Positions 1 to 5,100 of a stretch of DNA of 5,102 nt are shown piece by piece (positions within the stretch are counted from its first letter, which is position 1; the number at the start of each line of letters is the position of its first letter). The position numbers and the translations under genes are program-made. This stretch comes from an uncultured Cytophagales bacterium. Its GTDB lineage: Bacteria > Bacteroidota > Bacteroidia > Cytophagales > Amoebophilaceae. The notes under the pieces are model-generated. The model was given only the letters and a program-made list of their open reading frames with translations, made no database searches and was not told where the DNA came from. The DNA is taken from contig CAJQOF010000121.1 of assembly GCA_905479855.1 (NCBI GenBank), positions 1 through 5,102 of the forward strand. Direction: 5' to 3'.

Positions 1-259
1 CCGATAAAAACCCATAGCCAGGATGAATGGCATGGGCATTGGTGAGCTCGGCAGCAGCAATAATTTGTGGAACGTTGAGATAAGAGGCCCGGCTAGAAGG
101 AGGCCCAATACACACGGCCTCGTCGGCAAAGCGCACATGCAAGCTCTCCTTGTCCGCTGTGGAGTAAACGGCCACTGTTTTGATGCCCATTTCTCGGCAC
201 GTTCTTATAATGCGCAAGGCAATTTCTCCTCGGTTGGCAATGAGTATTTTATCGTACAA
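1..259 (-). CDS. accC: Biotin carboxylase subunit of acetyl-CoA carboxylase, N-terminal part (runs off the left edge)
   Basis: AccC uses ATP and bicarbonate to carboxylate biotin on the carrier protein AccB, the first half-reaction of malonyl-CoA synthesis for fatty acids, in the cytoplasm. Only the first 86 codons are present. The protein opens [20 protein letters not shown], the classic start of the biotin-carboxylase N-terminal domain. It continues with [20 protein letters not shown] at about residues 32-51 and reaches HPGYGFLS at the window edge, all highly conserved in AccC. The start is TTG (257-259): an in-frame TAA lies four codons upstream (272-274), no ATG lies between, and AGGAAA is correctly spaced before the TTG. 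In many Bacteroidota accB directly precedes accC, but no accB is seen upstream here. PycA or another biotin-dependent carboxylase shares this domain, but the residues fit AccC best. Confidence 0.93.
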   Translation of the reverse strand, partial: MYDKILIANRGEIALRIIRTCREMGIKTVAVYSTADKESLHVRFADEAVCIGPPSSRASYLNVPQIIAAAELTNAHAIHPGYGFLS

Positions 260-263
260 AAGC

Positions 264-269
264 TTTCCT
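264..269 (-). promoter_or_regulatory. Ribosome binding site deciding the accC TTG start
   Basis: On the minus strand this reads AGGAAA, with the AGGA core 6 nt before the TTG codon at 259-257. It supports TTG as the real initiation codon, because no ATG or GTG lies between the upstream in-frame stop and the conserved KILIANRGE motif. Confidence 0.6.
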
Positions 270-285
270 AGTTAGTAATGATTAG

Positions 286-406
286 TGGCGTTGTTGCCTC
301 ATCGGCTTAGGGACCCTGAGGGCACTTTTATCCGAAGTTTTTTAACCAAAAAGGGGGTTGAAACGGTGAAGAGGGCATTTGCATTATTGTTTATGCAACA
401 ACGCCA
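286..406. repeat. Short element bounded by a 12-bp perfect inverted repeat (possible MITE or IS relic)
   Basis: TGGCGTTGTTGC at 286-297 is the exact reverse complement of GCAACAACGCCA at 395-406. They enclose 97 bp with no recognisable coding content; the plus-strand ORF across it shows no known motif. A GGCxxTGTTGC-like terminus resembles the ends of IS5/IS6-type insertion sequences as I remember them, so a non-autonomous element or a deleted IS is plausible. I see no clear target-site duplication outside the repeats. A diverged match to the right-hand end occurs at 1038-1058. The identity of any parent element is inference. Confidence 0.45.
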
Positions 407-422
407 TCTTGAGTTATCAGCT

Positions 423-446
423 GTTCGTAGTATCCCGACTACGAAC
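423..446. other. Perfect 9-bp hairpin in the accC upstream region
   Basis: GTTCGTAGT (423-431) and ACTACGAAC (438-446) are exact reverse complements around a 6-base loop, ATCCCG. No T-tract follows on either strand, so it does not look like an intrinsic terminator. It lies between the rpmB-operon terminator and accC and abuts a second nested fold at 446-501. It could be a leader structure for accC or part of a degraded repeat element. Confidence 0.5.
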
Positions 447-501
447 GCATGCGGTTCTGTTCTAGCCTAAGCTAGGCAGCCGCAAGGTAGCAAGAAATGC
501 G
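446..501. other. Nested inverted repeats able to fold into an interrupted stem
   Basis: Three nested complementary pairs are visible: CGCAT (446-450) with ATGCG (497-501), GCGG (451-454) with CCGC (480-483), and CTAGC (462-466) with GCTAG (471-475) closing a 4-base loop. The outer two helices are contiguous on one side and separated by a 13-base bulge on the other. Each helix is short, so chance cannot be excluded, but the ordered nesting next to the 423-446 hairpin is suggestive of a structured RNA or a repeat relic. Confidence 0.3.
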
Positions 502-571
502 CTTATAGATTTTCCAGAACTTGCGCTCAATAACCACAGCAGAGCGATGCAATAAAATACACCCACAAAAA

Positions 572-590
572 AAGCCCCAAAGAGGGGCTT
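572..590 (-). terminator. Rho-independent terminator of the rpmB-rpmG-DUF4295 operon
   Basis: The stem AAGCCCC/GGGGCTT (7 bp) closes a 5-base loop. On the minus strand the 3' arm runs into a T-tract, the complement of the A run at 567-573; on the plus strand there is no T-tract. It starts 48 bases after the DUF4295 stop codon, so it terminates the ribosomal operon and shields accC from read-through. Confidence 0.85.
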
Positions 591-637
591 AAAAAGTAGG
601 GAAGAACACTATACGCCTGTTAATAGGGATAGACGTA

Positions 638-796
638 CTATGCCTGTTTCGCAAAAATCTCTTTTACCGACTCGGTTGGCACTATACTTTCTCTAAAGGT
701 ATACGCCCCCGTCTTGGGTGAACGTACAGACTTAATTACTTTAGCGAAGCTTTTTTTTGTGCCCTTTTGCAGGGTGGCGACTACTTTTTTTGCCAT
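638..796 (-). CDS. DUF4295 family small basic protein
   Basis: This is a 52-residue basic protein: MAKKVVATLQKGTKKSFAKV, then the hallmark SPKTGAYTFRESIV at about residues 26-39, ending VKEIFAKQA. It matches my recollection of DUF4295, a family of about 50 residues found in Bacteroidota and encoded directly after rpmB and rpmG. Its function is not established; the high lysine content and position suggest a ribosome-associated role, which is inference. The ATG lies 5 bases after the rpmG stop, consistent with co-transcription or translational coupling. The gene contains a run of eight A on its sense strand (751-758), a possible slippage site. In several relatives ftsY follows this gene, whereas here a terminator does. 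Confidence 0.88.
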   Translation of the reverse strand: MAKKVVATLQKGTKKSFAKVIKSVRSPKTGAYTFRESIVPTESVKEIFAKQA

Positions 797-801
797 AATG
801 G

Positions 802-984
802 TTACTTAATTTCTTTGTGAATGGTGTTTTTCTTTAATATAGGATTGTACTTCTTAAGCAATAGCCTGTCTGGCGTATTTTGCCTGTTCTTTTCTGTAGA
901 GTAGCGTGATATTCCAGAGAATCCACTTTTTCTGTGCTCTGTACATTCTAAGATAACTTGCACTCTGCTGCTTTTGCTTGCCAT
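802..984 (-). CDS. rpmG: 50S ribosomal protein L33
   Basis: L33 is a small protein of the large ribosomal subunit near the E site. The 60-residue product has the family core [11 protein letters not shown] at residues 7-17, followed by [16 protein letters not shown] and the tail [18 protein letters not shown]. Only one cysteine is present, so this is the zinc-independent (C-minus) form. Length and sequence are normal for Bacteroidota. It begins at ATG with AAGG about 10 bases upstream. It is the middle gene of rpmB-rpmG-DUF4295. The spacer from rpmB is 105 bases, long for ribosomal genes, and carries a repeat-like sequence. Confidence 0.97.
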   Translation of the reverse strand: MASKSSRVQVILECTEHRKSGFSGISRYSTEKNRQNTPDRLLLKKYNPILKKNTIHKEIK

Positions 985-1037
985 AATATGATTGCCTTGT
1001 CTGCTTGCTAGTGTTACGGTAGAAGGAATTTTTCCCT

Positions 1038-1058
1038 TTGTCTACGCAACAATACCAT
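1038..1058. repeat. Diverged copy of the 387-407 inverted-repeat end, inside the ribosomal operon
   Basis: The 21 bases here match 387-407 at 17 positions, and all four differences are transitions. The shared core is GCAACAA, flanked by TTGT upstream and CCAT downstream. It lies in the untranslated spacer between rpmB and rpmG. This looks like a second, older copy of the same repeat or element end, though a match of this length could also arise by chance. Confidence 0.4.
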
Positions 1059-1089
1059 GCATTGATAACTGATAATTAATAACCGATCA

Positions 1090-1350
1090 CTAACAACCAA
1101 TCCAGTTGAGTTCTTTGGCCAAGGTGCCCTTTTTCTTTGCTTCTCTCAGCACTACGTCAATGCCCTTTTTGTTGATAGTTCTAATGGCAGAGGCAGATAC
1201 TTTTAACGTTATCCATATATCCTCCGCGGGAAGAAAGAACTTCTTCATTTGTAAGTTAGGGTAAAACCAACGCCTGGTTCTGTTGTTGGCGTGGGAGACA
1301 TTGTTACCTACACGAGGTCTTTTGCCAGATATTTCGCAGATTTTTGCCAT
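1090..1350 (-). CDS. rpmB: 50S ribosomal protein L28
   Basis: L28 is a component of the large ribosomal subunit. The 86-residue product starts [20 protein letters not shown], the family signature, followed by [14 protein letters not shown] and the conserved [14 protein letters not shown] at about residues 51-64. It ends in a short extension, ELNWIGC. It is the first gene of the minus-strand ribosomal operon. No good Shine-Dalgarno precedes the ATG; the leader is A-rich, as is common in Bacteroidota. Imperfect -7-like elements on the minus strand (TTATTTTG at 1408-1401 and CTATTTTG at 1455-1448) each differ from TAnnTTTG at one or two positions and lack a well-spaced -33 TTTG, so the promoter is uncertain. 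Read-through from tamL, 176 bases upstream without a clear terminator, is possible. Confidence 0.96.
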   Translation of the reverse strand: MAKICEISGKRPRVGNNVSHANNRTRRWFYPNLQMKKFFLPAEDIWITLKVSASAIRTINKKGIDVVLREAKKKGTLAKELNWIGC

Positions 1351-1526
1351 TTTTATTCGTTTGGTGCGGGGAGCGAATTTAAAGGGAACTATGGACTATT
1401 CAAAATAATCTGCCCATGTCGGGGAAAAGCAGGGGCAAAGTGGCCTGCAAAATAGCCGTATAAAGCGCCCTCCTTCTTGTTGATTAGGAAGATGCACGCC
1501 CCCAAAAAGGAGCTGGTTAAGTTTTG

Positions 1527-3911
1527 CTAAAAGGGATAGCCAATACCAATATTAAAAACAGTTTGCTCTTTTAACCCTCCTTCTTTGCCGAAAGCAAGCC
1601 GGTAATCTACCCAACGTTCCCCCAGGGGCTTGGCTGGGTTATATAGTTTAAAGCCAACATCTAGCCGCAAAACAAGTAGCTTAAAGTTGAGCCGCAAGCC
1701 CACACCGGTGCCCAAGGCAATTTCTTGGTAGAATTTCTTTATACTAAACTGCCCATCTTGGCGGCCATCGGCACGCAAAGTCCAAATATTACCACCGTCT
1801 AGGAAGAGTGCCCCTTCCAAAAAGCCCACGAGCTGTTGCCTTAGCTCCACATTCCCCTGAAGCAGAAGTTCTCCTGGTTGTTCTGGATAATACTTTTTGT
1901 CTTTATTGTGCGCAGGGCTATGGCTGCCAGGTCCGAGGCTGCGTGGTGACCAAGCCCGCAGATCATTAGGGCCACCTACAAAGTAGTGTTTCGTAAAAGG
2001 GAGTGCTCTTTCTTCGCCGTAGGGAAAGGCGATACCCGTATTAACCTGGTAAGCAAACAGCGTACTAGGGCGGAGGGGTAGGTGCTGTTTATAGCCGATA
2101 TTGAATTTGAGGTACTGATAGAATTGAAGCTTGGGCATAATTTCACGCATGTTGAACAAGCTTTTCAGCACGCCCCCGCTCTCAAAGAATAATGCCAGCG
2201 ACGAATAGGAGAGGTCAGTATCTGATGTAGGCCTTTGGGTGAAGGTGCTTTGAAAGGATAATAGGCTTATCCAAGAGGGATTAAAGCTTCTGTGTAAACT
2301 ATTGCCCTGTTCGCGGAGTGCTGCTAGGTGCTCCCGGAATGAATCATCCATACGAAGGGTGTCAATCACATCAATACGCAGCGGTACTAGCTCATACGTG
2401 CCAATGCTCCGATCTTTCCAGCCGTAGTTAATACAACTTGTAAAGGTATTCTGCGTATAGTCTGGGCGGCGACTAAAGTCATAGCCGAGCGATAGTTTTG
2501 TCACGGGATGTAACTTCTCTAGGTACATTCGGGTTGTATCCTTCAGCGGAAACAGAAACTGTGGCCAAGCAAACGAAAGATTTGCCCCTAATGCCTGACT
2601 TGTAGAAAATCCTCCACTGCCCGCTGCCGAAGATGCTCCTTCTAAGCCCACATTCGTTGCCAGCGTCAAAGTCCCCAACCTGCGAAAAATATTTCTGCTT
2701 TTTAAAGAAAAATTACAGAAAGGCCCCGGCAACCAATGGGTCATCTGAAGCCCCAACTCACTAGAGAGCTGGTAACGATCTGCTGGTAGCGTATAAACAC
2801 GGGCCCTCAGCTTGCCTTCGCCCAAGATATCATGCGTAATGTTGATACGGTCAAAAATATCTAGGCTAGAGAGCCTCCGCTGTATTTCAATCAACTTTTC
2901 CTTGCTGTAAAGCTGGCCAGGGCGTAGCGGCAGCTTGTTGGCAAGCACTCTGGGAATAAACTGTTGCTCCAAATTCCGAAATGTAATGCCATTATTCTGC
3001 ACACCGTGTTCCACTTCAGCAGGTTGGTCTGCATGAACGATCCACTCTACTTGGTCTATGTGGAACTTCCGATGCGGCTGGCTATTGGCAGGCATATCAA
3101 TGACCGTTGCTATAACCACGGCATTATCTACCCCCGTGATGTCCACGTCAAAGCGGATATATTGTTTGTTGAAACCGAAATAGCCATTGTTGCTCACCAG
3201 TGCATAAATACGTTCTCTTTCTTGCCGCAACACTTCTTGGTCATACTGCGCTCCGCGGTTGAGCAAACTTTCAGCTTGGTGCTCCTCGAACAGTTGTTGA
3301 ATCGGTTTATCGGCTGTATTAAAGCGGCATTCTCCCAAATAGTAGGGGGCATTCTCTTCGATGAAATAGGTAACGGATGCTTTTTTATCCTGTAACTTGA
3401 TCTCACTACGCACCTGCGCTTTGAAATACCCTTTAGTCTGGAGATAGGTCAATAGACTTTGCGTTGTCGCCTCTCTTTGCTGAGGACTATAAAGCACAGG
3501 CGCCTCTCCCAGGCGCATCAATAAGTTACCCTCTTCAAGCTTTCTGGCTTGCGTCTTTAGTTTTCGCTCCCTCCGCTTTTGCAAGTAGCCTATCCTTTCT
3601 TTATCACCAGCAGCGATGGCTGTCTTCGCGTCAAAATCAGCTTCTATGCGCTCCATGCGGCGCTGAATAGCTGCCGGGTCAAAGCTGCGCTGCCCGGTTT
3701 GGTAGAGCCATAAGAGGAAGCGTGCGCCCATCCATTGCGTGTTAGGCTGCTGCTGATAGTGGTGCGCCAGCACATGTTTTTCTACTTTTCGGGTACCTTT
3801 GATCCGCTGCTTTTTTAGCCAAGAGGCATCTTCTTGCAGGAACTGTGTGGTTACACAGCCCGACAAAGACAAAGCAGCAGTAATCAGTAGTAAATAATAA
3901 GTATGTCGCAA
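1527..3911 (-). CDS. tamL: TamL-like outer-membrane assembly lipoprotein (BamA/TamA, Omp85 superfamily)
   Basis: TamL is the Bacteroidota lipoprotein counterpart of TamA, an Omp85 barrel that works with TamB in outer-membrane biogenesis. The 794-residue product has a signal peptide at 1-18 and a lipobox L16-S-G-C19, so Cys19 should be lipidated. A charged, probably helical segment follows at about 80-130. POTRA-like segments occupy about 150-375, with GYF motifs at 161 and 243 and a last one ending near RLSSLDIFDRINI (346-358). The barrel runs from about 380 to the end: it contains VGGPNDLRAW (645-654), the Omp85 loop-6 motif, then PRSLGPGS, and closes with GIGYPF, an aromatic C-terminal strand. 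Length is normal. The start is TTG (3911-3909): an in-frame stop lies a few codons upstream, the next Met is residue 61, beyond the signal peptide, and AAAGGA sits 9 bases upstream. CTG at 3917 is a less likely alternative. No tamB is adjacent. The 5' end overlaps the divergent methyltransferase gene. Confidence 0.92.
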   Translation of the reverse strand: MRHTYYLLLITAALSLSGCVTTQFLQEDASWLKKQRIKGTRKVEKHVLAHHYQQQPNTQWMGARFLLWLYQTGQRSFDPAAIQRRMERIEADFDAKTAIAAGDKERIGYLQKRRERKLKTQARKLEEGNLLMRLGEAPVLYSPQQREATTQSLLTYLQTKGYFKAQVRSEIKLQDKKASVTYFIEENAPYYLGECRFNTADKPIQQLFEEHQAESLLNRGAQYDQEVLRQERERIYALVSNNGYFGFNKQYIRFDVDITGVDNAVVIATVIDMPANSQPHRKFHIDQVEWIVHADQPAEVEHGVQNNGITFRNLEQQFIPRVLANKLPLRPGQLYSKEKLIEIQRRLSSLDIFDRINITHDILGEGKLRARVYTLPADRYQLSSELGLQMTHWLPGPFCNFSLKSRNIFRRLGTLTLATNVGLEGASSAAGSGGFSTSQALGANLSFAWPQFLFPLKDTTRMYLEKLHPVTKLSLGYDFSRRPDYTQNTFTSCINYGWKDRSIGTYELVPLRIDVIDTLRMDDSFREHLAALREQGNSLHRSFNPSWISLLSFQSTFTQRPTSDTDLSYSSLALFFESGGVLKSLFNMREIMPKLQFYQYLKFNIGYKQHLPLRPSTLFAYQVNTGIAFPYGEERALPFTKHYFVGGPNDLRAWSPRSLGPGSHSPAHNKDKKYYPEQPGELLLQGNVELRQQLVGFLEGALFLDGGNIWTLRADGRQDGQFSIKKFYQEIALGTGVGLRLNFKLLVLRLDVGFKLYNPAKPLGERWVDYRLAFGKEGGLKEQTVFNIGIGYPF

Positions 3912-4664
3912 ACTCAGGTTTCCTTTAGCACGTTATCGAAAAAGCAGTCAAAATTCATCAAAAGCCTGCGCCAAAAGAAATATCGGCAGCAAGAAAATGC
4001 TTTTGTGGTAGAAGGCGGCAAGAATGTTGGGTTGTTATTGGCCTCGGACTATACCGTTCAGATGGTGGTGGGCACGGCTACCTTCCTAGAAACACATGTT
4101 GCGTTTGGGGAGGGGTGCACAGTTCCTGTTTATCAGGCAGATGAAGCAGCGCTGGCAAGTTTAGGCACGTTCAATACCAACAATGCTGCCCTGGCTGTAG
4201 TAGCCATGCCTCCAGACAGCGCATCGCCGCCCAGCGATGCGTGGGGGTTGGTGCTGGATGATATTCAGGATCCGGGTAACTTGGGGGCGATTATCCGTAT
4301 AGCAGATTGGTACAACATTCCTTCGGTGATCTGCTCGCCCACTACTGTGGAACGGTACAACCCCAAGGTGTTGCATGCCAGCATGGGTTCTTTCACGCGG
4401 GTAGCGGTGCACCATACTCCCTTGGCGCCCTTCCTTAGCCATACTTCTTGGCCCATTTTGGGCACCTTTACTATGGGTGATGATCTCCACCATACGCCCA
4501 TGCCCCTGCCTGGGCTGATTGTTATTGGCAACGAGTCCCGCGGCATTAGTACAGCGCTCCTTCCCTACATTCAGCAGCGCATCACCATTCCGCGCTATGG
4601 CCAGGCGGAATCCCTGAATGCAGCCATGGCGGCGGCGGTTGTTTGTGATTGTTGGCGACGGTAG
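3903..4664 (+). CDS. SPOUT-class RNA methyltransferase, TrmH/SpoU (RlmB-like) family
   Basis: The enzyme transfers a methyl group from S-adenosylmethionine to a ribose 2'-OH in rRNA or tRNA. The 253-residue protein has an N-terminal substrate-binding segment (LSKKQSKFIKSLRQKKYRQQ, residues 11-30, then FVVEG at 34-38) and a C-terminal SpoU catalytic domain from about 114. All three SPOUT motifs are intact. Motif 1 is LDDIQDPGNLGAIIRIADW, with N126 and the catalytic R132. Motif 2 is IVIGNESRGIS, with E211. Motif 3 is ITIPRYGQAESLNAAMA, with S237 and N239, which forms the trefoil knot and cofactor site. The ATG is nearly forced, since an in-frame TAA lies at 3891-3893. No strong Shine-Dalgarno is seen. 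The exact target nucleotide cannot be told from sequence, so no symbol is given. It is divergent from tamL, with a 9-bp overlap of coding starts. Confidence 0.94.
   Translation: MSQTQVSFSTLSKKQSKFIKSLRQKKYRQQENAFVVEGGKNVGLLLASDYTVQMVVGTATFLETHVAFGEGCTVPVYQADEAALASLGTFNTNNAALAVVAMPPDSASPPSDAWGLVLDDIQDPGNLGAIIRIADWYNIPSVICSPTTVERYNPKVLHASMGSFTRVAVHHTPLAPFLSHTSWPILGTFTMGDDLHHTPMPLPGLIVIGNESRGISTALLPYIQQRITIPRYGQAESLNAAMAAAVVCDCWRR
3921..3926 (-). promoter_or_regulatory. Ribosome binding site for the tamL TTG start, inside the opposite gene
   Basis: The minus strand reads AAAGGA, 9 bases before the TTG start of tamL. It lies inside codons 7-8 of the plus-strand methyltransferase. Its presence supports initiation at TTG rather than at a later codon, which would remove the signal peptide. 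Confidence 0.5.
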
Positions 4665-4729
4665 GGGCTGATGGTGGTGGCTAGGAGCGATGTTAGTCGT
4701 CAAGTTCTCCCTCCACGCCGTTGCGTCAG

Positions 4730-4800
4730 TTCCTTTGAGCTCCTTCGCGGGCTCAGGATAAACCTCAGGATGGCAAAAGTTATTCCTCGCTTTGCTCAGA
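4730..4800. repeat. Imperfect short-repeat cluster resembling dispersed intergenic repeats
   Basis: CTCAGGAT occurs twice (4752-4759 and 4764-4771), four bases apart. TGAGC (4736-4740) and GCTCA (4751-4755) form a small stem around a 10-base loop. On the minus strand the segment reads CTGAGCAAAGCGAGGAA, then CCATCCTGAGG, then CCTGAGCCCGCGAAGGA, so a CTGAGC...GCGAAGGA unit appears in two degenerate forms. This style (ATCCTGAGC...GCGAAGGA) resembles intergenic repeats that I recall being abundant in some Bacteroidota genomes. Only one locus is visible here, so dispersal is inference. Confidence 0.45.
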
Positions 4801-4863
4801 AAGGCAACAATGGGCGTTATGCTGGTCATTGTAATTGATAATTATTTCCGCAGCGCTGGAACA

Positions 4864-4893
4864 GCATACGCAACAGCAACATCGTTGCGATGC
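4864..4893. other. Ten-bp hairpin with one bulged A
   Basis: GCAT-A-CGCAAC pairs with GTTGCG-ATGC across a 9-base loop: ten base pairs with A4868 bulged. No T-tract follows on either strand, so a terminator is unlikely. Confidence 0.4.
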
Positions 4894-4920
4894 ATCTTTG
4901 AGATTGGGTATGCGGCCTAT

Positions 4921-4947
4921 CAACGTGGTTTCGGTCGACCACGATTG
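4921..4947. other. Nine-bp hairpin with one bulged A
   Basis: CAACGTGGT pairs with ACCACG-A-TTG across an 8-base loop, with A4944 bulged. It follows the hairpin at 4864-4893 by 27 bases and has a similar design. No T-tract follows. Confidence 0.4.
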
Positions 4948-5065
4948 GGCCCCCTCCATTCAGCCAGGGTAACATGCCGTATGCAGCTTTCTAAATTGTT
5001 TTGGCCTATGGCATGGGTTCAGCTACTGCGTACAAATTAACGAGTGCATACATCCTTCGCACCGG

Positions 5066-5100
5066 TTTGCAAGCCCCTTACCCAAACATCGCTATATTTG
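5066..5100 (+). promoter_or_regulatory. Bacteroidota-type promoter reading out of the window
   Basis: TATATTTG at 5093-5100 is a perfect match to the Bacteroidota -7 element TAnnTTTG. A TTTG at 5066-5069 could serve as the -33 element, but the 23-base spacer is slightly longer than the usual 19-21. Transcription would start just beyond the right edge, so a plus-strand gene is expected there. Confidence 0.5.

Larger units (their letters stand above)
260..637. other. Intergenic region without a convincing gene (accC to DUF4295)
   Basis: This 378-base stretch separates the 5' end of accC from the 3' end of the ribosomal operon. It holds the accC ribosome binding site, the inverted-repeat element at 286-406, the foldable segment at 423-501 and the terminator at 572-590. 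The 61-codon plus-strand ORF at 285-470 spans the inverted repeats and the hairpin and resembles no family I know. On the minus strand a short open stretch at about 475-560 reads ERKFWKIYKRISCYLAAA before a stop. It could be the tail of a decayed gene but is too short to name. I could not find a TAnnTTTG promoter for accC. Confidence 0.7.

Noticed and set aside
23..271. An 82-codon plus-strand ORF at the left edge
   Set aside because: The opposite strand encodes unmistakable AccC sequence; this is its shadow.
285..470. A 61-codon plus-strand ORF between accC and the ribosomal operon
   Set aside because: It spans both inverted repeats and the hairpin, resembles no family I know, and its start lies inside the repeat arm.
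475..560. Minus-strand open stretch that might be a transposase C-terminus
   Set aside because: About 30 residues with no diagnostic catalytic motif; it overlaps the foldable segment and could be chance.
1394..1410. AT-rich 7-bp inverted repeat with a 3-base loop in the rpmB leader
   Set aside because: It contains one mismatch at the DNA level and is AT-rich enough to arise by chance; no T-tract and no known L28 leader motif.
2964..3395. A 143-codon plus-strand ORF inside tamL
   Set aside because: It is the antisense shadow of the POTRA-like region of tamL and shows no recognisable motif or ribosome binding site.
4161..4829. A 222-codon minus-strand ORF opposite the methyltransferase
   Set aside because: It is antisense to a gene with all three SPOUT motifs intact, has a histidine/arginine-rich composition without family resemblance, and its first part is a translation of the repeat cluster.
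4810..5040. A 76-codon plus-strand ORF with AGAAAGG 5 bases before its ATG
   Set aside because: The ribosome binding site is good, but only the first nine residues look like a real segment and the remainder resembles no protein family; both hairpins lie within it. Described in the region entry rather than called as a gene.
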